Shown here: one piece after another, positions 34,796 through 44,594 of the stretch
Numbering within the stretch: position 1 is the stretch's first letter
How the letters are laid out: the number at the start of each line of letters is the position of its first letter
NCBI RefSeq assembly: GCF_013215705.1
Contig: NZ_JABSQR010000004.1
Coordinates: 124,001 to 188,000 of the forward strand
Direction of reading: 5' to 3'
From: Moritella sp.
GTDB taxonomy: Bacteria; Pseudomonadota; Gammaproteobacteria; Enterobacterales; Moritellaceae
DNA length: 64,000 nt
The notes under the pieces: model-generated
What the model saw: the letters and a program-made list of their open reading frames with translations, nothing else
The model's database searches: none
What the model was told of the DNA's origin: nothing
Made by a program: the position numbers and the translations under genes

Positions 34796-35971
34796 ATGCC
34801 ATATTTAATTACAACTGAGCAATACGCTAACCTAAAGTCTACCATAGAAGACTTACTTGCACCTTTTGATTCCTTTGCTTTTTCAGACTTTGTTACTGTT
34901 AATCCAGTCTCGGCGCTGACAGTAAAAAAAGCAGACCAACTGGTGACAGCTCAAGGTTATGAAATTACATTAGAACTATTAGAACAAAGCGACGCGCGAT
35001 ATATTATCGAAGCCTATTATGATATCACTGATAACAAAAATATCTATGCGATAAATGAATATGCGCAACCAATCAACTTATTAAAAAATCCAAGTTTCAC
35101 CCGCATTTGTAGCATCTGCAATACCACTACGAATCGTAGTCAGGGGTTGATATTTAGTCATCCGCAACAAGGTGACTTCTGCGCGCATTTAACGTGTGTA
35201 AAAAAACGCTTACCCGAGTTAATGCCATTTGTGCATTATTTACAAAAACTACCTACATTAGTTAAGCATCTTGAACAACTGCAACACAGTGTATTTAGTC
35301 AAGCTTATTCATCCGGTGCCCCGCTACGTTTATACTTAGCAATTGTCGAAGACGAAATTCGCCAACATGGTTTTGTCAGTAAACAAGACGCGATCCAGTT
35401 TCATCATGACTTTAAGCATGCCAGTTACAACAAAGCGGCTCAGCGCTATAAAACATCATCATTCCCTAAAGACCTCAGTTTTGAATTTGTTGAAAAAGCC
35501 ATTTTGTATACCAAGCAAATGAAATCAACCAGCTTAAACGATAAGTTAAAACAGCTGTGTGGACAAAGTGTATTGGCTGAAAATGAACTCGCCACAGCGG
35601 CATTAATCATCTCGAATTACATCGTCAATAACCAAGGTTTATTAAGTCATAAATCACCACTAGCAACTGACAAAAAACTAGCATTACATAACGATGGCAG
35701 CAATATTAGTGAAACTTTACGCTTAAAAGGCAAGCTAGGTGATGATGTACGTTGTCGTATTACGATAAATAGCTGTAAATACCAAATCGTCACCAAACGC
35801 TACGATATACGGGGTAAAGATGATCTCGGTCGCGTGGTACAATTTAATCATAGCCAGTCGATCACTGAAAAATCATACATTTACATCAGTGGTTTTATCT
35901 CTAAGTTTTATCAAAACCAATACGGCTATACGGTCTCGGTATTGAAAGGCGTAAAACTATTATCTTCTTAG
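34796..35971 (+). CDS. Uncharacterised protein with zinc-ribbon-like motif, divergent from the O/P-like genes
   Basis: I recognise no family for this 391-residue soluble protein. It has a probable zinc site at about residues 102-132 (CSIC, then 19 residues, then C-x4-C: FCAHLTC). The C-terminal 80 residues are rich in beta-type sequence (RLKGKLGDDVRCRITINSCKYQIVTKRYDIRGKDDLGR), perhaps an OB-like fold. Its start codon lies only 17 bp from that of the O-like gene in the opposite direction, with no clear ribosome site. Such tight divergence suggests co-regulation; a DNA-related function is a guess from context. Confidence 0.6.
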   Translation: MPYLITTEQYANLKSTIEDLLAPFDSFAFSDFVTVNPVSALTVKKADQLVTAQGYEITLELLEQSDARYIIEAYYDITDNKNIYAINEYAQPINLLKNPSFTRICSICNTTTNRSQGLIFSHPQQGDFCAHLTCVKKRLPELMPFVHYLQKLPTLVKHLEQLQHSVFSQAYSSGAPLRLYLAIVEDEIRQHGFVSKQDAIQFHHDFKHASYNKAAQRYKTSSFPKDLSFEFVEKAILYTKQMKSTSLNDKLKQLCGQSVLAENELATAALIISNYIVNNQGLLSHKSPLATDKKLALHNDGSNISETLRLKGKLGDDVRCRITINSCKYQIVTKRYDIRGKDDLGRVVQFNHSQSITEKSYIYISGFISKFYQNQYGYTVSVLKGVKLLSS

Positions 35972-36110
35972 TATGACTAGAGCGCTTTTGTCTGATGCCG
36001 AGCACCGCATAATTTTATGGATAGAATATGTTTTATAAGCTCTAGATCGCAATAATTTGATTTCTATTACTAATGCCTCTCATATTACCAATTTATAACT
36101 AGGGTTGTTC

Positions 36111-36150
36111 ATACCCAAGTTACTTGGGTATATAGGAATTTACCCAAGCT
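36111..36150. repeat. Dispersed repeat with perfect palindrome upstream of the chemoreceptor
   Basis: TACCCAAGT-T-ACTTGGGTA (36112-36130) is a perfect 9-1-9 palindrome, and a further TACCCAAGC follows at 36141. The core matches copies near 30803, 42799 and 43500. It ends immediately before the ribosome site GGAGG (36151) of the next gene, so it lies in the mRNA leader. Confidence 0.65.
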
Positions 36151-36163
36151 GGAGGCAATGGCA

Positions 36164-39019
36164 ATGAAAATCAACATGCCAATTACGGATACTGAACAGT
36201 TTATGAAAGAAGGAGATATTCTTGTCTCCAAAACAGATCTAAAAGGGTCTATTACCTTCGTGAATAGAGCATTCCTCGAGATCAGCGGTTTTACCGAGGC
36301 TGAATTGTTACGTAAAAGCCACAGTATAGTGCGGCATCCAGACATGCCACCCGCGGCCTTTAAAGACCTTTGGGAAACAATACAACAAGGTAACCCTTGG
36401 ACTGGTATCATTAAGAACAGAGTGAAAAATGGGGATTTTTACTGGGTAGTCGCCAATGTCATCCCCATCAAGAAAAACGGCCAAGTGATAGAATATATGT
36501 CGGTTAGAACCAAACCGACTCAGCAAGAAATCAAAGAAGCTGAGCTCACCTATCAAGCCATAAACACGGATAACCAGCCCCGTAAAAACCCCATTGTTGC
36601 GTTCAAGCAATTACTGACTACCGCAGGACTAAAAACCAAACTGTCAATATTGACCACCTTTGTCGCCTTTATCTTAATAGCAGGTGCACTCGTTCAATAT
36701 GATAACGTGCACAAAATTGATACGGCTTGGGATCATTACCAAACGAACATTGCAGCGCGTAGTACGCTTATCAATGAGATAACGGCATCATTAGGCTATG
36801 GCGGTGTTATTCATCAATTCAAAAATTATATTCTCCGTCAAGATGACAATTACAGAGCACAATTTATTCAAGGTTATACAGGATTACTGAGTCAAATCAG
36901 CCGTTATCAAGCCTTATCTGGTGTTAGTTCACTCGAACAAAATGCATTAAAAGACATCATCAATGTTGCAGAACAATATCGACAACATCTAGATAGCGTT
37001 CAAGCTCTCATCACTAATGGTGCAGGAATAAGCCAGATTGACGCCAGTGTGAAAGTAGATGACAAACCCGCGCTTAATGCCATTGTACAATTACAACAAA
37101 ACTACGCATCACTCACACAGCAGGCCTCGAATACCCTGCATACGCAAATCACCGATTCATTTATTAGTTTAGGTGCAGAAAGACTCGCTACGTTCCTTAT
37201 CTTGGCCTTACTTGGCATAATGGTGCTAAGTCGAGCAATCATTAAGCCAATCAAGCAGCTCATTGGTATTTTCAGCAAAATTAATGAAGGTAAATACGAG
37301 AACAAATTTGAAATTCGTAATAACAGTGAATTTGGTAAATTATTCCAAGCAATTTACGTCACCCAGACCAAACTCAACTTTGATATTCAAGAGTCACGTT
37401 TAACCGCTGAAGAAGCATTACGTATCAAAAATGCCTTAGATAACGTGACAGCAAATGTCATGGTGGCAGATGGACAACGTAATATTATTTATATGAATGA
37501 GTCGGTGAATAAATTACTTAAGAATGCTGAACAAGATTTCAGAAAAGATTTACCCAACTTTAATGTAGACAATTTACTCGGCGAGAGTATCGATGTATTC
37601 CATAAGCGCCCACAACATCAACAGCAGATGTTACAAGGGCTGTCATCTACCCATCAGGCAAATATCAAGATTGGTGGCAGAACGATGCAGTTAACACTTA
37701 ACCCGGTGACAAACGCAGCGAATGACCGTCTAGGTACTGTGGTGGAATGGAGTGATAAAACCGCAGAACTGGCAATCGAACAAGAAATCGACGAGATTGT
37801 TGCGGCGGCGGCGAATGGTGATTTATCCAAACGTATTACGCTTGAAGGTAAAAATGAGTTCTTTACTAAATTAAGCACAGGATTAAATGAGTTACTTGAG
37901 AGTTCATCATTGTTTGTCAGCGATGTGGGGGGCTTGTTCTCTCGCATGTCCGAAGGGGATTTAACCCAGTCAATCGAGCAAGAGTATAATGGTGAATTTC
38001 AACAAATTAAAAATGATGCCAATAACACCATCGACAAGCTAACCTCTATTATCAGCCAGATCCGAACCTCTGCAGAGACGGTCAGTACCGCATCACACGA
38101 GATCGCACTGGGTAATACAGACCTCAGTCAACGCACGGAAGAACAGGCTTGCTCATTAGAAGAAACAGCGTCGAGTATGGAAGAGATCACAGCTACCGTG
38201 AAACAAAGTGCCGCCAATACCGATGAAGCGAATAAGTTGGCGACGGAGGCCAAAAATAAAGCTCAAAATGGCGGTAAAACCGTACAAGAAGCCGTTTCGG
38301 CAATGAAAGAGATACTGACTGCGAGTAATCGTATCAACGATATTATCGGTGTCATTGATGAAATAGCCTTCCAAACCAATTTATTAGCCCTAAACGCCGC
38401 GGTCGAAGCAGCACGAGCTGGTGAACAAGGACGTGGTTTTGCTGTCGTTGCTGCTGAAGTCAGAAATCTATCACAACGCTCAGCTGATGCAGCGAAAGAA
38501 ATTAAAGACCTGATCCGCGACAGTGTTGAAAAAGTAAAAATAGGTTCATCATTAGTCAATGAGTCAGGTGAGACATTACAAGAGATTGTGCATTCAGTTG
38601 AACACGTAGCCAATATGATTGCTGAAGTCAGTAATGCGGCGACAGAGCAATCTAGCGGTATTGAGCAAGTAAACCAAGCCGTGAATCAAATGGATGAAGT
38701 GACTCAACAAAATGCGTCACTGGTCGAGCAAGCATCCGTTGCAAGCTCAGCCATGTCTGAACAGGTCAATCACATGACCCAGTTAATCCAATTCTTTAAG
38801 CTGGTACAAACAGAGCAAGAAGAACAACAAATGCAAAATGTATCACATTATCAAGGTACACAGCGTCAGCAAGGTACCCAACCCCGCTCAACGAATGCGA
38901 ACCGCAACCGACGCGGTGGACAACAACCGACAGCTCAACCAGTAACAGTGCAGAAAAAACAATCCAATGACAAGGCTATCGCCGCATTATCCAATAACGA
39001 CAATTGGGATGAGTTTTAA
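36164..39019 (+). CDS. PAS-containing methyl-accepting chemotaxis protein
   Basis: The ATG at 36164 is 8 bp from GGAGG; that at 36158 is too close. The 951 residues hold an Aer-type PAS domain (~10-125: [34 protein letters not shown]), a span near 155, a periplasmic or four-helix segment, a span near 345, HAMP, a second PAS-like domain (~430-540), a second HAMP-like unit, and the signalling hairpin ([32 protein letters not shown], split here by family convention). The C-terminal 60 residues are Gln/Asn-rich without a CheR pentapeptide. It may sense redox state or energy through a PAS cofactor. It stands apart from che genes. Confidence 0.85.
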   Translation: MKINMPITDTEQFMKEGDILVSKTDLKGSITFVNRAFLEISGFTEAELLRKSHSIVRHPDMPPAAFKDLWETIQQGNPWTGIIKNRVKNGDFYWVVANVIPIKKNGQVIEYMSVRTKPTQQEIKEAELTYQAINTDNQPRKNPIVAFKQLLTTAGLKTKLSILTTFVAFILIAGALVQYDNVHKIDTAWDHYQTNIAARSTLINEITASLGYGGVIHQFKNYILRQDDNYRAQFIQGYTGLLSQISRYQALSGVSSLEQNALKDIINVAEQYRQHLDSVQALITNGAGISQIDASVKVDDKPALNAIVQLQQNYASLTQQASNTLHTQITDSFISLGAERLATFLILALLGIMVLSRAIIKPIKQLIGIFSKINEGKYENKFEIRNNSEFGKLFQAIYVTQTKLNFDIQESRLTAEEALRIKNALDNVTANVMVADGQRNIIYMNESVNKLLKNAEQDFRKDLPNFNVDNLLGESIDVFHKRPQHQQQMLQGLSSTHQANIKIGGRTMQLTLNPVTNAANDRLGTVVEWSDKTAELAIEQEIDEIVAAAANGDLSKRITLEGKNEFFTKLSTGLNELLESSSLFVSDVGGLFSRMSEGDLTQSIEQEYNGEFQQIKNDANNTIDKLTSIISQIRTSAETVSTASHEIALGNTDLSQRTEEQACSLEETASSMEEITATVKQSAANTDEANKLATEAKNKAQNGGKTVQEAVSAMKEILTASNRINDIIGVIDEIAFQTNLLALNAAVEAARAGEQGRGFAVVAAEVRNLSQRSADAAKEIKDLIRDSVEKVKIGSSLVNESGETLQEIVHSVEHVANMIAEVSNAATEQSSGIEQVNQAVNQMDEVTQQNASLVEQASVASSAMSEQVNHMTQLIQFFKLVQTEQEEQQMQNVSHYQGTQRQQGTQPRSTNANRNRRGGQQPTAQPVTVQKKQSNDKAIAALSNNDNWDEF

Positions 39020-39513
39020 CTCATCATTAAACGCCACCAGATCCCAGGTAAACTGGTAAATCCGGTAGTAAACCATTTAATCTCACCATCTTTGATAATT
39101 AAGATGGTTGGGGTTACTTTAATTTTCCAGTCACTCCCTAAATCATAATTTTCATCGCTAATGACATCAAAGCTATATTCATGATGTTGTAAATATTTCT
39201 TCACCCGCAGATCTTCGCCTGAACTTAATGCCACCGTCACCACCGGATAGTATGCCGACAAGGTATCAACAGCCGGGCTAACAAAGCTACACACAGGACA
39301 CCATGTGGCCCAAAAGTAGACAACCACAGCTTTATTTTTACTTAGCTCAGCAATATCGACCATTTCACCCGACAATGTCGTCCCAACTAACGCTGGAACG
39401 TTATCTTTAAGAAAGTCTTTGCCACGCCATACATCTACAACCGCCGTAATAATAAATGCTAAAAGCAGAAATATGGCTAACTGTTTACCCCAACCCAGCA
39501 GTCGTTGTTTCAT
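39016..39513 (-). CDS. scsD: Membrane-anchored thioredoxin-like protein ScsD
   Basis: The 165 residues have one N-terminal membrane anchor (10-28) and a thioredoxin fold facing the periplasm with [10 protein letters not shown] (CPVC active site) and the cis-proline region VTPTILI. It matches ScsD of the suppressor-of-copper-sensitivity operon. It would be reduced by ScsB and protect or repair thiols under copper or oxidative stress. It is the last gene of scsBCD and overlaps the convergent chemoreceptor gene by 4 bp. Confidence 0.82.
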   Translation of the reverse strand: MKQRLLGWGKQLAIFLLLAFIITAVVDVWRGKDFLKDNVPALVGTTLSGEMVDIAELSKNKAVVVYFWATWCPVCSFVSPAVDTLSAYYPVVTVALSSGEDLRVKKYLQHHEYSFDVISDENYDLGSDWKIKVTPTILIIKDGEIKWFTTGFTSLPGIWWRLMMS

Positions 39514-39596
39514 TTATTCGTTTCCTTTGATAATACCAATCACAATAAATAATTAATCACTTATTTAATGCAATAGGTATCAATATGAAGAGTAAA

Positions 39597-40358
39597 TTAC
39601 TGCTTACGTTGCGCTTCTAATGCACGTTTCACTTGTTGTTCAAGCTGCTCGTAAGGCACGAGGCCACCGACAATTTGATCGGCAAAGATAAGACCTGGCG
39701 TGCCACTTAGTCCAAACTCACGCATCAACGTCATACTACTTTCAATTGTCATTTCAACACTCGCAGCCGTATTATCTAACCATTCTTCCGTGCCTGTTAT
39801 CTGACCCACTTTAGCGATAGCACCACTGTCTAAACGACTTGGGCGTGACATTAATTTTTTATGTAATCCCGCAAATTTAGCGGGCTCATTTGCCCACACG
39901 GTTAAGGCTAAATCAGTTGCTTCTTTCGAACTTGCACCTAAGATCGGCACCAATTTATAAACCACACGTACTTCTGGGTACTTTTCAACTAAACGGTCTA
40001 ATAATGGCTCAATTTTCTTGCAGTAAGGACAATTGAAGTCAGTAAAGTAAGCAATGGTTAATTCAGGATTTTTAGCACCCATCCACGGATCCATTTTGTT
40101 GTTAAACAACGCCGCTTTGTTGTTATCTAAACTTTGATCTTGTTGTGCTTTCACTTTATTTTGTTCGTGTGCCTGTAGTGCAATAATCGCTTCTTTTAAT
40201 ATTTCAGGATTATTGACCAACGCTTCTTTCAGCATTTGATTAAACTCTGCTTGTGGTAACGCTGTCGCGTCTGTTTTTGCAGGTGCAGCCCAAGCCATTT
40301 GCGTTGCAAAAATACCGATTGAAAGTACGGCTGATATTACTGATAGTTTCATTTTCAT
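39597..40358 (-). CDS. scsC: Periplasmic DsbA/DsbG-like protein ScsC
   Basis: The ATG at 40356-40358 (MKMKLSVISAV) gives a normal signal peptide ending in AWA; a longer frame to 40433 has none. The 253-residue product has an N-terminal helical arm (residues ~30-90, NNPEILKEAIIALQAHEQ), typical of trimerising ScsC proteins, and a thioredoxin domain with FNCPYCKKIEP (CPYC) and cis-Pro SGTPGLIF. It acts as a disulfide isomerase or copper-stress thiol protein, kept reduced by ScsB. It lies between scsB and scsD. Confidence 0.85.
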   Translation of the reverse strand: MKMKLSVISAVLSIGIFATQMAWAAPAKTDATALPQAEFNQMLKEALVNNPEILKEAIIALQAHEQNKVKAQQDQSLDNNKAALFNNKMDPWMGAKNPELTIAYFTDFNCPYCKKIEPLLDRLVEKYPEVRVVYKLVPILGASSKEATDLALTVWANEPAKFAGLHKKLMSRPSRLDSGAIAKVGQITGTEEWLDNTAASVEMTIESSMTLMREFGLSGTPGLIFADQIVGGLVPYEQLEQQVKRALEAQRKQ

Positions 40359-40474
40359 GGTTATTCCCATTAATAAATTTGTGTCTATAAATTTATGTCT
40401 ATACATTTTATAAATAGCGATAAACTTCGACAAATCGCGCTACCCCATGCATCCACACGGAATAGCCATTAATA

Positions 40475-42559
40475 TTATTCACCGCTCGCTTGCTGAATCG
40501 CATTCATCACGGCATCGTCAGTTAAAATGACCGGTAGTGGAATACCGTTTGGCGCTTTCGGGCCGTAAACGATATTAAATGGCACACCAAAACGACCATT
40601 GTTTTGCAGGTAATCAGTCACCTTGTCAGAACGAACTGTCCAGTCGCCCTTCATCGTTACTATGTTTTCTGTTTGTAGTTTGCTGTAAACAGGGTCTTGT
40701 AATACCACACCAATTTTATTGGCCTTACAGGTAATACACCAATCAGCCGTAATATCGACAAAGACCGTTTTCCCCTCTTTTACTTGCTGTTCGATAGAGG
40801 CAATATCAAGTTCTTGCCACACTAGCTCATCGGGAAGTCCTTGCGACCATTGACTGGTTGTTAAAGAGGCTGCCAACATACCCGCACTACCAAGTAACAA
40901 ACCAACACTGACGCTAATAAGTACTGCACGTTTACCTTTAAGCTTTATCATAAAACCAATAAAGACCAGACTAACAAAGCTAAATAAACTATAAATAACC
41001 AGCGTAGGTAAGAAACTAGACAGTAAGGTCACTAGCCATAAACAAGTCAGCATTAATAAGCCAGCAAACACCGTTTTTACTGAACCCATCCAACGGCCAG
41101 GTTTAGGTAATAGACTGACAAGGCTTGGGAAAGTGGCAACGAGTAACCACGGCAACGCCATACCAATCGCTAAGGCAGTAAAGATAACAAATAAACTTAC
41201 CGTATCAGCACCCAGAGCATAAGCAACCGCGGTACCCAAAAATGGTGCGCTACAAGGCGTGGCGAGTAATGTAGCGAACATACCTTGCAAGAAATGCCCA
41301 CGATTACTGTCATCACCTGCGGTTGCTAATTTCGTTTGTACATTTGACGATAAACTAAATTCAAATGCGCCTAACATGTTTAATGAGAACACGGCGGTTA
41401 TCACTACCATGCCAGCAATAAACCAAGGACTTTGGAATTGGATACCCCAACCTATCGCTTGACCTGATACTTTTAATGCAAAGATGAAAGCGGCAAGTAA
41501 CCAGAACGACACGATGATACCCGCAGCAGAAGCCAGAAACTGTTGTCTGATTTTACCTTTCTCGAGTCTTGGCGCATCGATAATCGTGCTCAATTTCATG
41601 CCTAGAACCGGTAATACACACGGCATTATATTGAGGATCAAACCGCCTAATAAAGCGAACAGTACGATCCCGATCAGAGACTGACCTGCAATAGTGACTT
41701 GCCCTGCAATAACAGGCGCCGAGAACTCTAACGCTTGCTCTGACGTGATAACGGTTAAGTTTAACGTTTTATCGATTAATTCAACCTCACCCAACCAGCT
41801 ACTGGCGTTAAATACCGCCATTAAACTATCATCAGACTCTTCGACCGTCTTTAGTTTAAATGCCGTGTCTAAGTCGCCATCGATCAATAATCTTGGGGTT
41901 TCGCCCCAGTTATAGCCAGATATTGTCACCTGCAATTGACTATTAACGTGATCCCACACTAATTGGATCGCGTTATTATCATCCACTTTTCTCGGTACTT
42001 TAGTGATGCTTTTATTATATAAAAACATTGCTTCAGCATCCGCTTGCAAGTTTTGAATATCAACCGACATGTTGATGTCATAGTCCGTTAACACACAAAT
42101 AGTCGTACACGAAGATAAGGTTAATGTACCCGCTAACATTAACGGTTTATTAATGTCTTCGAACTGTAACTGCATGGGAAAACTGACCGCATCGGTATAA
42201 CCATAGGTCTCTAATCCAAGCAATGAGAAATGCTTGGGTACTGGCCACTGCCAATCACTGTCAACAAGGTTTGTCGAATCCTGCCAATCAATACTTGGGG
42301 CGATACCACCTTCACCAGGTGAGCGCCAATAGGTTTTCCAGTCGTCAGAAAGTTTGACTTCGAGTACGGCAGGCACAGTATTGTTAATTTTATCCACTTG
42401 CCCAGTTAACATAAAACGTAACTGAATCGGTGGATGCGCTGGGTCTTGTAACCAACCTGTTGTTTGCGCCGAAATACTCGCCGAGATAAACAGTAAACAA
42501 GTTACAAATAAGGTTTTTATTGTCTTCAAATCATGTCTCCAAAAAGTATTTACAGTCAT
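40475..42559 (-). CDS. scsB: Thiol-disulfide transporter ScsB (DsbD family)
   Basis: The 694 residues have a signal peptide, a periplasmic domain of about 270 residues (LTLSSCTTICVLTDYDINM holds its Cys pair), an eight-span core with NIMPCVLPVLG and ATPCSAPFLGTAVAY, and a C-terminal thioredoxin domain with FVDITADWCITCKANK. This is the DsbD three-domain plan with the longer ScsB N-terminus. It carries electrons from cytoplasmic thioredoxin to ScsC and ScsD. The operon order B-C-D is intact, with gaps of 116 and 83 bp. Confidence 0.9.
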   Translation of the reverse strand: MTVNTFWRHDLKTIKTLFVTCLLFISASISAQTTGWLQDPAHPPIQLRFMLTGQVDKINNTVPAVLEVKLSDDWKTYWRSPGEGGIAPSIDWQDSTNLVDSDWQWPVPKHFSLLGLETYGYTDAVSFPMQLQFEDINKPLMLAGTLTLSSCTTICVLTDYDINMSVDIQNLQADAEAMFLYNKSITKVPRKVDDNNAIQLVWDHVNSQLQVTISGYNWGETPRLLIDGDLDTAFKLKTVEESDDSLMAVFNASSWLGEVELIDKTLNLTVITSEQALEFSAPVIAGQVTIAGQSLIGIVLFALLGGLILNIMPCVLPVLGMKLSTIIDAPRLEKGKIRQQFLASAAGIIVSFWLLAAFIFALKVSGQAIGWGIQFQSPWFIAGMVVITAVFSLNMLGAFEFSLSSNVQTKLATAGDDSNRGHFLQGMFATLLATPCSAPFLGTAVAYALGADTVSLFVIFTALAIGMALPWLLVATFPSLVSLLPKPGRWMGSVKTVFAGLLMLTCLWLVTLLSSFLPTLVIYSLFSFVSLVFIGFMIKLKGKRAVLISVSVGLLLGSAGMLAASLTTSQWSQGLPDELVWQELDIASIEQQVKEGKTVFVDITADWCITCKANKIGVVLQDPVYSKLQTENIVTMKGDWTVRSDKVTDYLQNNGRFGVPFNIVYGPKAPNGIPLPVILTDDAVMNAIQQASGE

Positions 42560-42744
42560 CTTATCGATACTTCAATACCAATTGCATTTAGTCGGTTGTC
42601 AATAAACAGGTAATGCCGAGTGCTTATCTTGTCAAGAAAAGTCACGCATACCTTATCTATAGATGATGATCATAATAATTTAATATACCTGAGTTACAGA
42701 AAAGACTTAACTTTTAAGTTCAAATAGTAAATATCAAATGGTTA

Positions 42745-42784
42745 TTAACTATTAGCGCCTTTAACTATTAGCGCCTTTAACTAT
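42745..42784 (+). repeat. 16-bp tandem repeat, 2.5 copies
   Basis: The unit TTAACTATTAGCGCCT occurs at 42745-42760 and 42761-42776 with a partial third copy to 42784. It lies in the gap between scsB and the small membrane protein gene, next to a dispersed repeat. Confidence 0.75.
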
Positions 42785-42798
42785 GTCCAAGCGATAGC

Positions 42799-42820
42799 AA
42801 CTTGAAGTAACTTGGGTATA
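42799..42820 (-). repeat. Dispersed repeat copy
   Basis: AACTTGAAGTAACTTGGGTA followed by TA is the reverse-strand version of the TATACCCAAGT.ACTTCAAG repeat also present near 30803, 36111 and 43500. Confidence 0.55.
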
Positions 42821-42827
42821 CAGAATA

Positions 42828-43199
42828 TTACTCGTCGAATTTACACAAGATGAGATGGCGGCGTTGCGAAGGTACAAATGTATTGGAGAGGTAGGCAACA
42901 TTAAGCGTCTGGCGCGTGAAATAATGACTAAACAGGATGATCATCAAAATGACCATGACCAGTTCATCCATGTGAGTACTGGCTTTTTGCAACAGTTTTT
43001 CTGTCAGCTTACAAACGCCATCACTGCTATCAGCATAACTGGCATTATAAAGTTCAACAGTCGTTGTAGCACTCAACGGTTCACCACTAGAGATAGGCTG
43101 ATTAAATGCGTAAGCATTGTTGACCATACAAGCAATCAAAAACACGACTATTAATAGCAGGTTGATATTGGCATTGTTTGTTGGTTTAGTGATGCGCAT
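42828..43199 (-). CDS. Small exported/membrane protein upstream of scsB, unknown
   Basis: The 123-residue product has a signal-type N-terminus (INLLLIVVFLIACMVNNAYA), a short periplasmic stretch with one Cys (DGVCKLTEKLL), a second hydrophobic span (MDELVMVILMIILFSHYF) and a basic end, RRHLILCKFDE. It precedes scsBCD on the same strand by 268 bp and might be co-regulated; scs loci often carry a small upstream gene, but I cannot confirm it is ScsA. No good ribosome site is visible before the ATG. The repeats in the gap argue against tight co-transcription. Confidence 0.55.
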   Translation of the reverse strand: MRITKPTNNANINLLLIVVFLIACMVNNAYAFNQPISSGEPLSATTTVELYNASYADSSDGVCKLTEKLLQKASTHMDELVMVILMIILFSHYFTRQTLNVAYLSNTFVPSQRRHLILCKFDE

Positions 43200-43546
43200 A
43201 TTTTTTATGATTAAGCTTATTGGTTGAATTCGTCATAGAGTCTCTTTTTACCGATAATCAGTAAATATCACAAGTCAGGCTTATTAAAATTACCCTTCTT
43301 TACGAAAAATAGCTAATAATCGCTGCTTTATACTAAAATGTAGTGATGAATTTAATTAACTGCTGGTATTTTTGTGATTTTAGCCTAGAATCCCGCCCTC
43401 TAGTTCATTTCTCTTTATCCAGTGTTGATAACAAAACGTATCGCGATGATTAAGTAGAATGAAAAAGCACAAAAAAGTTACCTGAGCTAATCTCTGATAA
43501 AGTAGCTTGGGTATATAACACTGAATAATCGCTAGGAAATAGACAC
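43200..43546. other. Intergenic region before the DUF3622 gene, with dispersed repeat at 43500-43517
   Basis: This 347-bp divergent gap is AT-rich. It contains another copy of the dispersed repeat (AAGTAGCTTGGGTATATA, 43500-43517) close to the DUF3622 gene start. No RNA gene or operator is apparent. Confidence 0.5.
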
Positions 43547-43870
43547 ATGGCTAAAGGTAAAAAGTACGATTTTAATTTGGTATTAGTAGACGGTTCTTGG
43601 ACTGCTGAAATCGTGAGAAAAATCACATCTAAAAAAACAGTTGTATCAAAAAGCCAAGCGGGCTTTGCTTCAGAAGAAGAAGCAAAAATTTGGGCTGAAA
43701 CTGAATTAAAAGGTTTCTTACAAAACCAAATCGAACGTAACGCACGTCGCATTCGCCTCGTTTCAGAAAGCGTTGAAGAGAATGCAGAAGAGAGTGCTGA
43801 AGAGTCAGACGAATCTGATGAATCAGAAGCATCAGAAGCATCAGAAACATCAGAAAAAGACGACGTTTAA
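43547..43870 (+). CDS. DUF3622-family protein with acidic repetitive tail
   Basis: The first 75 residues match the DUF3622 family of marine gammaproteobacteria: MAKGKKYDF, DGSWTAEIVRKITSKKTVVSKSQAGFASEEEA and ELKGFLQNQIERNARR. The final 30 residues are almost only Glu, Ser, Asp and Ala, coded by short direct repeats (GAATCAGAAGCATCAGAAG). Its basic head and acidic tail suggest nucleic-acid or protein binding, but no function is known. It is monocistronic with a hairpin after it. Confidence 0.82.
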   Translation: MAKGKKYDFNLVLVDGSWTAEIVRKITSKKTVVSKSQAGFASEEEAKIWAETELKGFLQNQIERNARRIRLVSESVEENAEESAEESDESDESEASEASETSEKDDV

Positions 43871-43900
43871 TATCACCAAGATATAAACAACGTCTTACTA

Positions 43901-43930
43901 CCATCGCTAATTACGCTTAATTAGCGATGG
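43901..43930. terminator. Strong hairpin between convergent genes
   Basis: CCATCGCTAATTA and TAATTAGCGATGG form a perfect 13-bp stem with a CGCT loop, 30 bp after the DUF3622 gene stop and just after the end of the convergent glutaredoxin-like gene. There is no long U-run on either side, but position and symmetry suggest a bidirectional terminator. Confidence 0.65.
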
Positions 43931-43934
43931 ACTC

Positions 43935-44594
43935 TCACATCAAATCTTCTATCGCTTGTAACACACTAACAACCTCAAACGCTTCTATCCGTCTTGTACC
44001 CACATACAACAACGCATCACTTGAACCACCATATGCCTGCGCCAGAATGTTATAACGGATTTTCGCTTCACTGTTGTTATTAATATCCCATTCAATATAC
44101 TCAATACCATATGAATCAAAATCATCGCGAAGATCGCTACAGCGAGCACAGCCTCGAGCACTGTAAATCACCACCTTAGGTTGATTAAACTCATTAAAAT
44201 GTTGCTTATAAACACGCTTATCTCGCCAAGAAAAAATGCTGTCACCTTTTATCTCGTACAGAAACTCATTGTAGCTACGTGCATTAAACCCGTTATAGAT
44301 GTTATTGCCCACCACCAATACCGGTAGCGTTGTACTATCAACATATCTCAGTAATAGCGTTCTACCGTCGGCATTGTCTTTTAGGTCTATTACATCAGGC
44401 TTTATCGATTTGCTTTTAAGGTGCTCTAACGCAGCGTTACAAGGCACACCACATTCGCCATGCACGAACAGCAATGCTTTAGCTGTGCCACTGGCGTTAA
44501 ACGCCCCGTCCTTTTGCCAAATAAAACTAAGTAGGCTTGGATTATAGTGATTCACAAATGCAATCGCGGCTATAAGCACAATCAACTTTTTCAT
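43935..44594 (-). CDS. Exported protein with two glutaredoxin-like domains
   Basis: After a signal-type N-terminus (KLIVLIAAIAFVN) the 219-residue protein has two thioredoxin-fold units. The first (~40-105) has HGECGVPCNAA and the cis-Pro TLPVLVVG; the second (~138-215) has YSARGCARCSDLRDDF and ends without the usual TVP loop (GGSSDALLYVG). Each has a Cys pair, CGVPC (C-x3-C) and CARC (C-x2-C). It is likely periplasmic or membrane-tethered and may take part in thiol exchange, perhaps with the scs system 1.4 kb away. Tandem fusion is unusual. The function is unassigned. Confidence 0.68.
   Translation of the reverse strand: MKKLIVLIAAIAFVNHYNPSLLSFIWQKDGAFNASGTAKALLFVHGECGVPCNAALEHLKSKSIKPDVIDLKDNADGRTLLLRYVDSTTLPVLVVGNNIYNGFNARSYNEFLYEIKGDSIFSWRDKRVYKQHFNEFNQPKVVIYSARGCARCSDLRDDFDSYGIEYIEWDINNNSEAKIRYNILAQAYGGSSDALLYVGTRRIEAFEVVSVLQAIEDLM

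Noticed and set aside
38263-38613. 116-codon minus-strand frame
   Set aside because: It is the mirror of the conserved chemoreceptor signalling domain, where long antisense frames are common.
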